A model generated the notes under the pieces. It searched no databases. It was not told where the DNA came from and was given only the letters and a program-made list of their open reading frames with translations. This document shows, one piece after another, positions 48,301-56,674 of a stretch of DNA of 64,000 bases. Each line of letters starts with the position of its first letter. Position 1 is the stretch's first letter. The position numbers were made by a program, and so were the translations under genes. Location of the stretch: contig JAJECN010000046.1 in assembly GCA_022821965.1 (NCBI GenBank), forward strand, positions 60,722 through 124,721. The letters are read 5' to 3'. The stretch is from Candidatus Poribacteria bacterium. GTDB taxonomy: Bacteria > Poribacteria > WGA-4E > WGA-3G.

Positions 48301-48771
48301 ATGAAAACAAGGTTACTCTCCACTTTTCTGACGCTTCTTCTGATTTCAATTCTGCTTTTACCCAACACCTTCGCTCAAGACTATACGCAATGGGAACTAC
48401 CTGAAGGTGCCACCGCTCGACTCGGTAAAGGTGGAATCAATAAGATTCAGTATTCTCCTGACAACAGATTTTTGGCAGTAGCAAGTACTATCGGCATTTG
48501 GATCTACGATGCAGTTACGCTTCAAGAGGCACTCCTTTTTGCAGGAAATACGAATGGGATTTCTTGTGTGTCGCTGAGTCTGGATGGAAAAACAATCGCA
48601 AGCGGAAACGACGACGAGACGATACACCTCTGGGATGTAGATACCGGTAAACTGATAAAGATCCTCCCAGGACATTCGCGACGCGTCTGGCAGGTCGCGT
48701 TCAGCCCAGATGGAAAAACAATCGCAAGCGGTAGTGGCGACGGCACGGTGCTACTGTGGGATGTGCGTTAA
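48301..48771 (+). CDS. Short exported WD40 protein
   Basis: A 156-residue protein with a Sec signal peptide (hydrophobic residues 8-24, probable cleavage after TFA). It then starts QWELPEGATARLGKGGIN and has three to four WD40 blades ending ASGSGDGTVLLWDVR at a stop codon. Three or four blades cannot close a standard seven-bladed ring, so it either assembles with copies of itself or is the remnant of a longer gene. The signature links it to the three cytoplasmic paralogues upstream. AAGGAG lies before the ATG. Confidence 0.75.
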   Translation: MKTRLLSTFLTLLLISILLLPNTFAQDYTQWELPEGATARLGKGGINKIQYSPDNRFLAVASTIGIWIYDAVTLQEALLFAGNTNGISCVSLSLDGKTIASGNDDETIHLWDVDTGKLIKILPGHSRRVWQVAFSPDGKTIASGSGDGTVLLWDVR

Positions 48772-48794
48772 TACTGACCGAATGGCTCTGTAAT

Positions 48795-48823
48795 TTGACA
48801 AAGATCACATTGCATGATACAAT
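48795..48823 (+). promoter_or_regulatory. Strong promoter of the succinate dehydrogenase operon with Fnr/Crp-like box
   Basis: A perfect TTGACA (48795-48800), 17 bases and TACAAT (48818-48823). TTGACAAAGATCAC at 48795-48808 overlaps the -35 box and resembles the Fnr half-site pair TTGAT-N4-ATCAA. A regulator bound there would block RNA polymerase. The leader to the sdhC start is about 105 bases. Confidence 0.65.
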
Positions 48824-48932
48824 TTACTGGATAAATTCAGAAATCAATATCAAAACAAACGTGGTTAGTTATTGAACGACCCGTCCTGACCACAATCTCG
48901 CTTTTATTTTCTAAGGTAAGGAAAAATCGTCT

Positions 48933-49742
48933 ATGACCCAACATCCAGAACTCACCTTAACAGGAAACCGTCCGTTTCAAACTCAGCGCAAAGATACATG
49001 GTGGCTACAACCTCTCGCTGTCTTTGTTGGGTTGGGAGCATTCATCGTTTACGCAACCTTCCGTGTTTTTGAAGGTGCCCATTTCATCCACGGTCCCTAC
49101 CTGTCGCCTTTCTATTCACCGCTCCTTTTTGGTACTGATGCACATACCGTTGAACACAGTTGGTTTGGTATGATGCCAGATTGGATGCCAGCACTCATTA
49201 CGCCGGCTGTCCTTATTTTGTGGGCTCCGCTCGGATTTCGCTTTACATGCTACTACTATCGTGGGGCGTATTACAAAGCGTTCTGGGCAGATCCACCCTC
49301 TTGCACAGTGTCAGAACCTCGTAATAACTACAGGGGTGAACACTCGTTTCCATTGATTATACAAAACATCCACAGATATTTCCTTTATATTGCAATCATT
49401 GTTGTCGGTATTCTCGCTTACGATGTATGGAAGGCACTCTGGTTCAACGACGGAAACGGTGGGACAACCTTCGGCATTGGAGTAGGCACTATCATTTTGG
49501 CAGGCAATGTCGTCCTTTTAGGCGGTTATACGTTCGGGTGTCATTCTTTACGTCACTTGGTCGGTGGGGCAGTCGATCTGCTCTCCAAAGCTCCAGTCCG
49601 TCGACAGGCGTATAACTGCGTTAGTTGCTTGAACGAGCGGCATATGCTCTGGGCATGGCTGAGTCTTTGTTGGGTCGGTTTTTCTGATGTATATGTCCGC
49701 TTTATAGCACCGGCGGTGGGTACCGACTGGATTACATTTTAA
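48933..49742 (+). CDS. sdhC: Succinate dehydrogenase membrane anchor / cytochrome b subunit
   Basis: A 269-residue membrane protein with five hydrophobic segments. It precedes the flavoprotein and iron-sulfur genes, an order and length like the Sdh1 membrane subunit of mycobacteria (a single-polypeptide anchor). His residues in VEHSWFGM, IIQNIHRYFLY, FGCHSLRHLVGG and LNERHMLW are candidate heme ligands. The C-terminal NCVSCLNERHMLWAW and WVGFSDVYVRF are typical of this group. It anchors the complex and passes electrons to quinone. Confidence 0.82.
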   Translation: MTQHPELTLTGNRPFQTQRKDTWWLQPLAVFVGLGAFIVYATFRVFEGAHFIHGPYLSPFYSPLLFGTDAHTVEHSWFGMMPDWMPALITPAVLILWAPLGFRFTCYYYRGAYYKAFWADPPSCTVSEPRNNYRGEHSFPLIIQNIHRYFLYIAIIVVGILAYDVWKALWFNDGNGGTTFGIGVGTIILAGNVVLLGGYTFGCHSLRHLVGGAVDLLSKAPVRRQAYNCVSCLNERHMLWAWLSLCWVGFSDVYVRFIAPAVGTDWITF

Positions 49743-49772
49743 GTAATATTTTATAGAGAGGAAATTTTCAGC

Positions 49773-51605
49773 GTGGCATCTTACGAAACCCATGAATATG
49801 ATGTATTAATAATTGGAGCTGGTGGGGCTGGACTTCGTGCCGCCATTGAAGCTGCAGTAGGCGACCTTAAAGTCGGACTCGTGTGTAAATCTTTGCTTGG
49901 CAAAGCACACACCGTTATGGCGGAGGGTGGTGTCGCCGCTGCCTTGGCAAACGTTGACGAAAGAGACAGTTGGCGTGTGCATTTCGCTGACACCATGCGC
50001 GGCGGACAGTATCTCTCCGATGCACGAATGGCAGAACTCCACGCCCAAGAATCACCAGACCGTGTACGTGAACTTGAAGCCTGGGGGGCACTCTTTGACC
50101 GGACACAAGATGGGGGCATCCTTCAGCGGAATTTCGGTGGACACCAATACCCGCGCCTCGCACACGTCGGTGACAGGACGGGATTAGAAATGATTCGCGC
50201 CCTACAAGATCACGGTATTCACCAAGGAATTGAGGTGCACATGGAGAATACCATCATTTCGCTCCTCAAAACCGGGGACAGAGTATCGGGTGCCTTCGGT
50301 TATGAACGTGAAAAAGGACGCTTCAAAGTCTTCACCGCAAAAGCCGTCGTTTTGGCAACGGGTGGTGTCGGAAAGGCATACAAAATTACGAGCAACAGTT
50401 GGGAATACACCGGTGATGGGCACTCTCTCGCATACCACGCTGGCGCAGAACTGATTGACATGGAGTTCGTCCAATTTCATCCTACCGGTATGGTATGGCC
50501 CCCCAGTGTTCGAGGTATCTTGGTCACAGAAGGTGTCCGTGGTGAAGGCGGTATCCTTACAAACAATGAAGATAGACGCTTCATGTTTGACGACATCCCG
50601 GAACTTTATGTGAATCAAACAGCAGATAACCCTGAAGAGGGTTGGCGGTATACACAAGGCGACCGAGAGGCACGTCGTCCACCTGAACTTCTCACACGCG
50701 ATCACGTTGCACGCTGCATCGTCCGAGAGGTGCAGGAAGGACGTGGGAGTCCGCACGGTGGTGTTTTCTTAGATATTGCATGGATAAAGGAGAAAATTCC
50801 GAACGCGCCAGAACACATCCGTAGAAAACTGCCGAGCATGTACCATCAATTCAAAGAACTCGCTGACATCGACATCACAGAGGAACCGATGGAGGTCGGT
50901 CCTACAACGCACTATATCATGGGCGGTATCCGGGTCGATGCGGATTCACAGATGACAGCGGTTCCGGGGCTTTTCGCCGCGGGCGAATGCGCTGCAGGTT
51001 TACACGGTGCCAATAGACTCGGCGGTAATTCGCTCTCCGATCTACTCGTTTTCGGTAAGCGTGCTGGCGAATATGCAGCGCAGTTTGCGATGGAAAACGA
51101 GGCAGTTCCACTCGATGAAGCCCAAATTGATGAAGTCGCTGTGCACACACTAAAACCGTTTGAGAATCCAGCAGATAACGGCAATGGAGACAAGATGGGA
51201 CCCTATGACATTCAGGCACAACTCCAAGACAAAATGCAGGAGCTGGTAGGGATTGCCCGAAGTCAAGAAAGTCTCACGCAAGCCTTGGAGGAGATTCAGA
51301 ACTTACGTGAAAAGGCAGAGAACGTTCACTCCATCGGGAATCGAGAATATAACGCCGGATGGCACACCGCACTTGATCTCGACTGCCTACTCACGGTCTC
51401 CGAAGCGATTGCGCTTGCGGCATTAGAACGTAAGGCAAGCATCGGTGCACATTCACGGGACGATTATCCAGAAAAAGAGGAACCCGGTGCGGGGAAATAC
51501 AACACAATCGTCAAAAAGGCAAACGACGGCACGATGGAAATCCGGCGACATCCAGTTGTTGAACTCCGAGCCGACCTGCAGGAAATTATAGACGAGATTG
51601 GATAG
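49773..51605 (+). CDS. sdhA: Succinate dehydrogenase flavoprotein subunit
   Basis: A 610-residue FAD protein starting at GTG 30 bases after sdhC. VLIIGAGGAGLRAAIEA binds FAD, KAHTVMAEGGVAAAL carries the His expected to hold FAD covalently, EFVQFHPTGM is part of the active site and HGANRLGGNSLSDLLVFG is the C-terminal FAD signature. It oxidises succinate to fumarate, or the reverse in a fumarate reductase. Length and motifs are complete. Confidence 0.93.
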   Translation: MASYETHEYDVLIIGAGGAGLRAAIEAAVGDLKVGLVCKSLLGKAHTVMAEGGVAAALANVDERDSWRVHFADTMRGGQYLSDARMAELHAQESPDRVRELEAWGALFDRTQDGGILQRNFGGHQYPRLAHVGDRTGLEMIRALQDHGIHQGIEVHMENTIISLLKTGDRVSGAFGYEREKGRFKVFTAKAVVLATGGVGKAYKITSNSWEYTGDGHSLAYHAGAELIDMEFVQFHPTGMVWPPSVRGILVTEGVRGEGGILTNNEDRRFMFDDIPELYVNQTADNPEEGWRYTQGDREARRPPELLTRDHVARCIVREVQEGRGSPHGGVFLDIAWIKEKIPNAPEHIRRKLPSMYHQFKELADIDITEEPMEVGPTTHYIMGGIRVDADSQMTAVPGLFAAGECAAGLHGANRLGGNSLSDLLVFGKRAGEYAAQFAMENEAVPLDEAQIDEVAVHTLKPFENPADNGNGDKMGPYDIQAQLQDKMQELVGIARSQESLTQALEEIQNLREKAENVHSIGNREYNAGWHTALDLDCLLTVSEAIALAALERKASIGAHSRDDYPEKEEPGAGKYNTIVKKANDGTMEIRRHPVVELRADLQEIIDEIG

Positions 51606-51763
51606 ATAGTTTTCGGTTATCAGTTATCGGTTGTTGGTTAAAGAGGTTTCTGATAACGATAACCTAAACGAGAAAAAGGAGGAAAGTAGTTGATGATTGT
51701 CAGGGGATACTCGCGTCACAGTAGACGTAACCGATAACCGACGACCGACAACCGATAACTATT
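51606..51763. repeat. Heptamer-built inverted repeat between sdhA and sdhB
   Basis: Left arm near 51607 reads TAGTTTTCGGTTATCAGTTA then TCGGTTGTTGG; right arm near 51728 reads AACCGATAACCGACGACCGA then CAACCGATAACTA, its inverse complement with few mismatches. The right arm ends at the sdhB start codon, leaving no recognisable ribosome binding site. Between the arms are GATAACGATAACC and an unused AAGGAGGAAAG with TTGATGATT nearby. Confidence 0.65.
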
Positions 51764-52504
51764 ATGGCAAAAGCAACATTTAGAATCTGGCGTGGCAACG
51801 CAGATGGAGCGGAATTTGTCGATTATGACACCGAAGTTTCTGAAGGCATGGTGGTCTTAGACGCTGTGCACCGTATCCAAGCCGAACAGGCAAACGACAT
51901 GGCTGTTCGATGGAACTGTAAGGCAGGAAAATGCGGCTCCTGCTCCGCCGAAGTCAATGGACAACCGAAGTTGATGTGTATGACGCGCCTCAACGACTTA
52001 CCCCTTGATGAACCTGTCACAGTCGAACCGATGCGGGCATTCCCACTCATCAAAGACCTCGTTACAGACGTGTCGTGGAACTTTAAAGTGAAAGAAAAGA
52101 TGAAACCCTTCACGCCACGGCCACCGGATGCTGAAGATGGCACATGGCGGATGGAACAGGAAGACATCGATCATGTCCAAGAGTTTCGGAAGTGTATTGA
52201 GTGCTTCCTCTGCCAAGATGTCTGTCACGTTCTCAGGGAGCACGACCTGCACGACGAATTCATCGGACCCCGATTTTTTGTTTACGCCGCTTCCCTGGAA
52301 ATGCATCCAATTGACACCGAAAACCGGCTGGAGGAACTAAAGGATTCGGATGGCATCGGGTATTGCAATATCACCAAATGTTGTACCAAGGTATGCCCAG
52401 AACATATCACAATTACGGATAATGCCATTATTCCGCTTAAAGAACGTGTTGTTGACCAATTCTATGATCCCATAAAGAAACTCTTCCGCGTTTTTAGCGG
52501 TTAA
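51764..52504 (+). CDS. sdhB: Succinate dehydrogenase iron-sulfur subunit
   Basis: A 246-residue protein. CKAGKCGSCSAEVNGQPKLMC coordinates [2Fe-2S]; CIECFLCQDVC and CNITKCCTKVCP supply the ligands for [4Fe-4S] and [3Fe-4S]. The extra spacing and length match the Sdh1-type subunits of actinobacteria. Unlike sdhA, its ATG has no clear upstream AGG; the inverted repeat fills that position, so translation may depend on the fold of the intercistronic RNA or on coupling. Confidence 0.93.
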   Translation: MAKATFRIWRGNADGAEFVDYDTEVSEGMVVLDAVHRIQAEQANDMAVRWNCKAGKCGSCSAEVNGQPKLMCMTRLNDLPLDEPVTVEPMRAFPLIKDLVTDVSWNFKVKEKMKPFTPRPPDAEDGTWRMEQEDIDHVQEFRKCIECFLCQDVCHVLREHDLHDEFIGPRFFVYAASLEMHPIDTENRLEELKDSDGIGYCNITKCCTKVCPEHITITDNAIIPLKERVVDQFYDPIKKLFRVFSG

Positions 52505-52534
52505 GCACATTGCTCGGATTAAGAAAAAAATGAA

Positions 52535-52563
52535 TTGACTTTCCTCAAAGTTTGTGTTAGACT
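52535..52563 (+). promoter_or_regulatory. Promoter upstream of the Gfo/Idh/MocA gene
   Basis: TTGACT (52535-52540), 17 bases, TAGACT (52558-52563). It implies a leader of about 140 bases containing a 42-codon frame (52599-52727) that overlaps the start of the next gene; that frame has no visible ribosome binding site. Confidence 0.5.
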
Positions 52564-52707
52564 TTAGCCGCCTTTGACGGAACCGATATAATTGCGTCAT
52601 GAGTCTCCTTGATGAAATCCGCGCCAAAATCGGAAAATGGATTGATTTCAAAATAAGGAAAAAAATGCCTATAGTCTCTTTTGACCCATTTCGGAGATCT
52701 TATAATC

Positions 52708-53844
52708 ATGAGAACCAGCAAAAATGATATTTTAAGAGTCGGCGTGATTGGACCAGGGGGTGCGGGACGTGGGAACACACTCGGTTTCGCAACTCGTCCT
52801 GATGCTGAAGTTGTCGCCGCCGCAGATACACACGAAGGAAGTCTGGATGCTTTAGAGAATGCACTTCAAGAGAGAGTTGAAGGCTATAAAGCGAACAGTT
52901 TTAACCGTTATCTCGGTGATTACGAATTCATTGAGATGCTCAATCATGAAGATCTTGATATCGTCGGTGTTTTCTCGCCCCATTCCTTGCACGATATTCA
53001 TGTGAAATATGCCCTCCGCGCGGGTTGCCATGTCATGGTTGAAAAACCGATGGCGAACATCGTCGGTGATGCAATCACCATAACCAAAATTGCGGTGGGC
53101 AGTGGGTTACACCTTATCGGTGGGTATCAACGCCATTATGAAGACACCTATATGGCAGCCAGACACGCAATCGCTGAAGGACGCATCGGAAACCTACAGA
53201 AATTTGAGGTTTACATGGCACAACGGTGGGGCGCAGGCGGATGGCGAGGAGACCCCCGTTTCTCTGGAGGCGGACAGCCTAACGATTCCGGAAGCCATCT
53301 CCAAGACATATTCTTGTGGATGACTGATACTTTGCCAGCTGAAGTCTACGGAACAACCGATATGAAATTTGAGGACGACGACGGAAACCTCGTTCCGAAG
53401 TTCGTTGAAATTAATTCTTATTCTGATGTAACCTTAGATAACGGTGCTGAAGGAACCATCACGATCCTTGGTAACACACGCGTCGGGTTTGAAGAATGGG
53501 TAATTCTTGAGGGTGATGAAGGCACAATCGAAATCAAAAACGGCATTCAATACATACCCAAAAACGGTGAGGCAGAACCTCTCACTTATCCGCGTCCAGA
53601 AGGGTATCCGCGCAACAAGGTTGACCAGCTCGTTGGTTTAGTGACAGGTGAGTACGATGCAAACTATACCTCTGGTATCAATGGGGTACGCACCAGTTGG
53701 TTGACCAATTCAATCCTCGAAGCCGGAAGGGGACCCGATGCGAAAAACAGGGTGGATTGTGATGAACTCATCCAGAAAGAGGGTTACACGCGTCAAGACG
53801 TTTTAGCCTTGATTGATGAATGTGCATCCAAATCGTGCTATTAG
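52708..53844 (+). CDS. Gfo/Idh/MocA family oxidoreductase
   Basis: About 378 residues from the ATG at 52708; the frame also opens at a TTG at 52681. LRVGVIGPGGAGRGNTLGF is the Rossmann motif, HVMVEKPMAN holds the EKP Lys, and GGQPNDSGSHLQDIFLWM contains the conserved His and Asp of the substrate site, so it looks catalytically complete, unlike the 36.2-kb homologue. Probably acts on a sugar or inositol derivative. Confidence 0.88.
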   Translation: MRTSKNDILRVGVIGPGGAGRGNTLGFATRPDAEVVAAADTHEGSLDALENALQERVEGYKANSFNRYLGDYEFIEMLNHEDLDIVGVFSPHSLHDIHVKYALRAGCHVMVEKPMANIVGDAITITKIAVGSGLHLIGGYQRHYEDTYMAARHAIAEGRIGNLQKFEVYMAQRWGAGGWRGDPRFSGGGQPNDSGSHLQDIFLWMTDTLPAEVYGTTDMKFEDDDGNLVPKFVEINSYSDVTLDNGAEGTITILGNTRVGFEEWVILEGDEGTIEIKNGIQYIPKNGEAEPLTYPRPEGYPRNKVDQLVGLVTGEYDANYTSGINGVRTSWLTNSILEAGRGPDAKNRVDCDELIQKEGYTRQDVLALIDECASKSCY

Positions 53845-53909
53845 AACACGCGGATGTCCATTCTCGTAGCCGTCCTTGAACGAAGCCAACACCAGAAAGG
53901 AGAAAAGCT

Positions 53910-55919
53910 GTGAAATTCCTACGACAGATTGCAGATTTCCAAAAACTCGGTCTTAAGAGCATGAAGTATTACGCGTTTATTACAGCCATTTTATTCATAG
54001 CAGTGCAAACTGCTTGTGTGACCAGTGGTGGTGGATTACGTAATGCTGAGAAACTTGCTGAAAGCAAAGACTACCACGGTGCCCTTGAGGCTTACCAAAG
54101 CATTGTGGATACCAAACCCGGTACACCGGAAGCCCTTCAAGCACAACTCGCCATAGGTAAACTTTCCATTGGTCAGATGAACCAACCCGCAGAAGGCATC
54201 AAAGCCTACGAAGCAGTCATAACCACCGCGCCGGAAAGCGAGCAAGCAGCCGAAGCATACTATGAACTCGGCATGCATTACTTCCGGGCAAAAGACTTCA
54301 AAGGTGCGATAACGCAATTCGACGCAATCGTCAATAACTTTCCACAGCTGGAACTGAGTCAAAACGCGCATCTGATGTTGGCGAAAAGTTATGAGGAAGC
54401 GAAAAACTATGAACAAGCAGCAGAGGCTTTCGATAGCTTCGCGAACCGTAATCCGAGAAGTGAGCGCGCAGCGGTAGCGATCGCTAATAAAGGACGAATC
54501 CAGCAACAATTCCTCAAAGATGAAGAGGAAGCGAAACGGACGAACCAATTACTCGTTAAGAGGTATGGAAAGGTTGAAGGTGCTGAAGAGACCGTTGAAA
54601 GGGCAAAACAGACCCTGAGAGATCTCAACGCCAGCATTCCAGAACCAGACAATCCGGAGGCAACACAGTACGGCAGAGAAATCGCACAACAAGAGGCACA
54701 ACGAGCAGCCAGACGTGAACGGGATCGACCGCGCGGGAGCGTTGAGAAAAGTCGTGCGATGGGTAATCCTAATGCCCAAATCGCAGATTCAGGATTCGGG
54801 ATTAGTGCCGGAGAAGTAATGCGGAATTTCGGAGGACAGGGCGGCATCGCAGGCGATGAACAAGGAAGTTACTACGACGCTGAACTCATGATCGCCAATT
54901 TCTTTTACGGGGACGAACACTACCGTGACGCAGGCGCGTTATACTTTGACGCAATTGCACGGGCAGAAGCCGCCGGAGAGAAGATTGACCCATATAACTA
55001 TCTCAAACTCTCAATTTGCTACCGAAAAGTTGGAATGCATCAACGCGCGAAACAGATACTGAAAAAAGCTGCAAGTCGAGATGGTGGTGTCATTGAAGCG
55101 GTCATCAACACCGGACGGAACCATTACACCTCCGAATCGTATGAGAAAGCGTTAGAAACCTACAACTCTGTCGTTGGAATGGCTCGAGGCAGAGATTCCG
55201 AGATTTACTGGTTAATGTCGCTTGCACACAAAAAGTTAGGTGAACCAGAGAAGGAACGAGAGGTCCTTGAGCGCGCTGTCGCAGTAAATCCGCAGAACTT
55301 AGATGCGCTACAAAGCCTTGCTGAAGTCCTCCACTATCGGTTGAAGGACAGGAAAACCGCCGGAATCTTCCAAGACCTCGTTGATGAAAAAGGTGATACA
55401 TATATCGGCACCAAAACACTCGGGGACCTCACCTACAAGTACGGGAACTACGTACAAGCTCGCGCCAAGTATAGAGCCGCCGCTCGAACAGCGAAGCGGT
55501 TACTTGGTAAATCAGAAAGCGAAGCAGAAAAACGAGAACTTCGCAAGCAGATAATTTATGCAACTATTCTCGCCGCACGGGCGACCTATCAACTGAAAAA
55601 ACTGGAAGATGCACAGAAAATGATTGACGAAGTGGCGGTGGAATACCCCGACCATGCACTGATTCCTTACGGCAGAGGCGAACTCGCGCTCCTCAACGGC
55701 GATGGAGAAACCGCTATTGCTGAATTCAAAGCGTCGATTGAGAAAAACCCACTCTCTGACATTCCAGTGTTAGCCCTTGGAAATTACTACGTCTCACAAG
55801 GCTTTAATGATGATGCCATAGCCCTTTGGGAAGGTTATTTGGAAAAAAACCAATATAACCAGAACGTTCGACGTAGCCTTACAAAATTGAAGGGCACGGG
55901 CGAAAACGCCGAAAAATAA
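53910..55919 (+). CDS. TPR-containing lipoprotein
   Basis: A 669-residue protein starting at GTG seven bases after AAAGGAG. The signal has a long n-region and a hydrophobic stretch at 22-33 ending VQTAC, a lipobox with Cys at about 36. Tetratricopeptide units run through residues 45-210 and 320-660 (ALEAYQSIVDTKPGTPEALQ, ALETYNSVVGMARGRDSEIY, AIAEFKASIEKNPLSDIPVL), separated by a Glu/Arg-rich segment (about 240-290). It resembles BamD/YbgF-like envelope scaffolds in the first part but is far longer. Partner unknown. Confidence 0.82.
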   Translation: MKFLRQIADFQKLGLKSMKYYAFITAILFIAVQTACVTSGGGLRNAEKLAESKDYHGALEAYQSIVDTKPGTPEALQAQLAIGKLSIGQMNQPAEGIKAYEAVITTAPESEQAAEAYYELGMHYFRAKDFKGAITQFDAIVNNFPQLELSQNAHLMLAKSYEEAKNYEQAAEAFDSFANRNPRSERAAVAIANKGRIQQQFLKDEEEAKRTNQLLVKRYGKVEGAEETVERAKQTLRDLNASIPEPDNPEATQYGREIAQQEAQRAARRERDRPRGSVEKSRAMGNPNAQIADSGFGISAGEVMRNFGGQGGIAGDEQGSYYDAELMIANFFYGDEHYRDAGALYFDAIARAEAAGEKIDPYNYLKLSICYRKVGMHQRAKQILKKAASRDGGVIEAVINTGRNHYTSESYEKALETYNSVVGMARGRDSEIYWLMSLAHKKLGEPEKEREVLERAVAVNPQNLDALQSLAEVLHYRLKDRKTAGIFQDLVDEKGDTYIGTKTLGDLTYKYGNYVQARAKYRAAARTAKRLLGKSESEAEKRELRKQIIYATILAARATYQLKKLEDAQKMIDEVAVEYPDHALIPYGRGELALLNGDGETAIAEFKASIEKNPLSDIPVLALGNYYVSQGFNDDAIALWEGYLEKNQYNQNVRRSLTKLKGTGENAEK

Positions 55920-55930
55920 CTTGGTAAAGC

Positions 55931-55949
55931 GCGCGGTTCAAAACCGCGC
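55931..55949. terminator. GC-rich hairpin (GCGCGGTT/AACCGCGC) after the TPR lipoprotein gene
   Basis: An 8-bp perfect stem with a 3-base loop, 11 bases after the stop codon. A shorter relative (GCGGTT-TTC-AACCGC) lies at 56431-56445, so this is another dispersed palindrome family. No T-run follows. Confidence 0.5.
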
Positions 55950-55994
55950 CTATACCTCACAATTTAGAGATAACCAATTTTTTTTGAAAAAAAC

Positions 55995-56023
55995 TTGACC
56001 TTTTACAATCAATTGGGTATAAT
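55995..56023 (+). promoter_or_regulatory. rho: Near-consensus promoter of rho
   Basis: TTGACC (55995-56000), 17 bases, perfect TATAAT (56018-56023). It is the best promoter in the window apart from sdh. The next gene, rho, starts 650 bases later, so the predicted leader is long. Confidence 0.7.
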
Positions 56024-56029
56024 TAACAA

Positions 56030-56674
56030 TTAAGGTTCTTAACTTCCTAGCGCGAGCGCGCTTTAATTCACAGATTCCCCTAACGAAACAACGCAAGATG
56101 CTGAGAAAAGCGCGCTTTGAGGAAAAATGAGTTACTGTACTGGTTACTGTACTGGTTGTAATGTAGAAGTGCTACCTTTAGATCAAAAGCATCTTCTAAC
56201 ACACCTTGTGAAACAGCCATACAAGAAACATTCCCGCGGGCAACATTGCACCTACTCCATCAATACCCCTATATACCCTGTATTTCGCGCCGTTGCGTAT
56301 CTCGACGGTAATCTCTCAGGCATTCAGTTGGGGTGTTACACCAGATTAAGTGGCTTTGTCAGTAAACTCAGTCTTCGTGCCTTGGTCCTCCTATGCCTAT
56401 TAAACGGCACGGTAGGGAAACCCGGTAGCTGCGGTTTTCAACCGCGCACCAAAAACGATAGAAACCAATTTCAGTAAATTAGTCTATAGGATCAGCCCCG
56501 ATTCCATTTTAACCTCTTCTTTGTATCCTATTTTGGTGAAAGCCTTCAAATTGCGATCCCATTTTTAGCAGACCGCACATTTGAGTGGAAACAGAGAATT
56601 CGCTAGGTTGTTAGATGAACACCACGGTCGAACGATTACCTTGGAACCGGGCACAATGAGGAGTATCAGAAATT
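56030..56674 (+). promoter_or_regulatory. Long rho leader
   Basis: About 645 bases between the promoter and rho without a convincing gene. It contains AGCGCGCTTT (56055-56064) complementary to AAAGCGCGCT (56107-56116), a self-complementary AAAGCGCGCTTT at 56107-56118, a direct repeat GTTACTGTACTG twice at about 56130-56153 and a GCGGTT/AACCGC hairpin. The 116-codon frame at 56127-56477 crosses these repeats and is judged non-coding. Rho leaders in other bacteria are used for autoregulation. Confidence 0.45.

Noticed and set aside
52599..52727. 42-codon leader frame MSLLDEIRAKIGKWIDF upstream of the oxidoreductase
   Set aside because: No ribosome binding site and it overlaps the next gene; kept only as a note in the promoter entry.
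56127..56477. 116-codon frame MSYCTGYCTGCNVEV in the rho leader
   Set aside because: It begins with a translated direct repeat, runs through a palindrome, has no ribosome binding site and an irregular composition; treated as non-coding leader.
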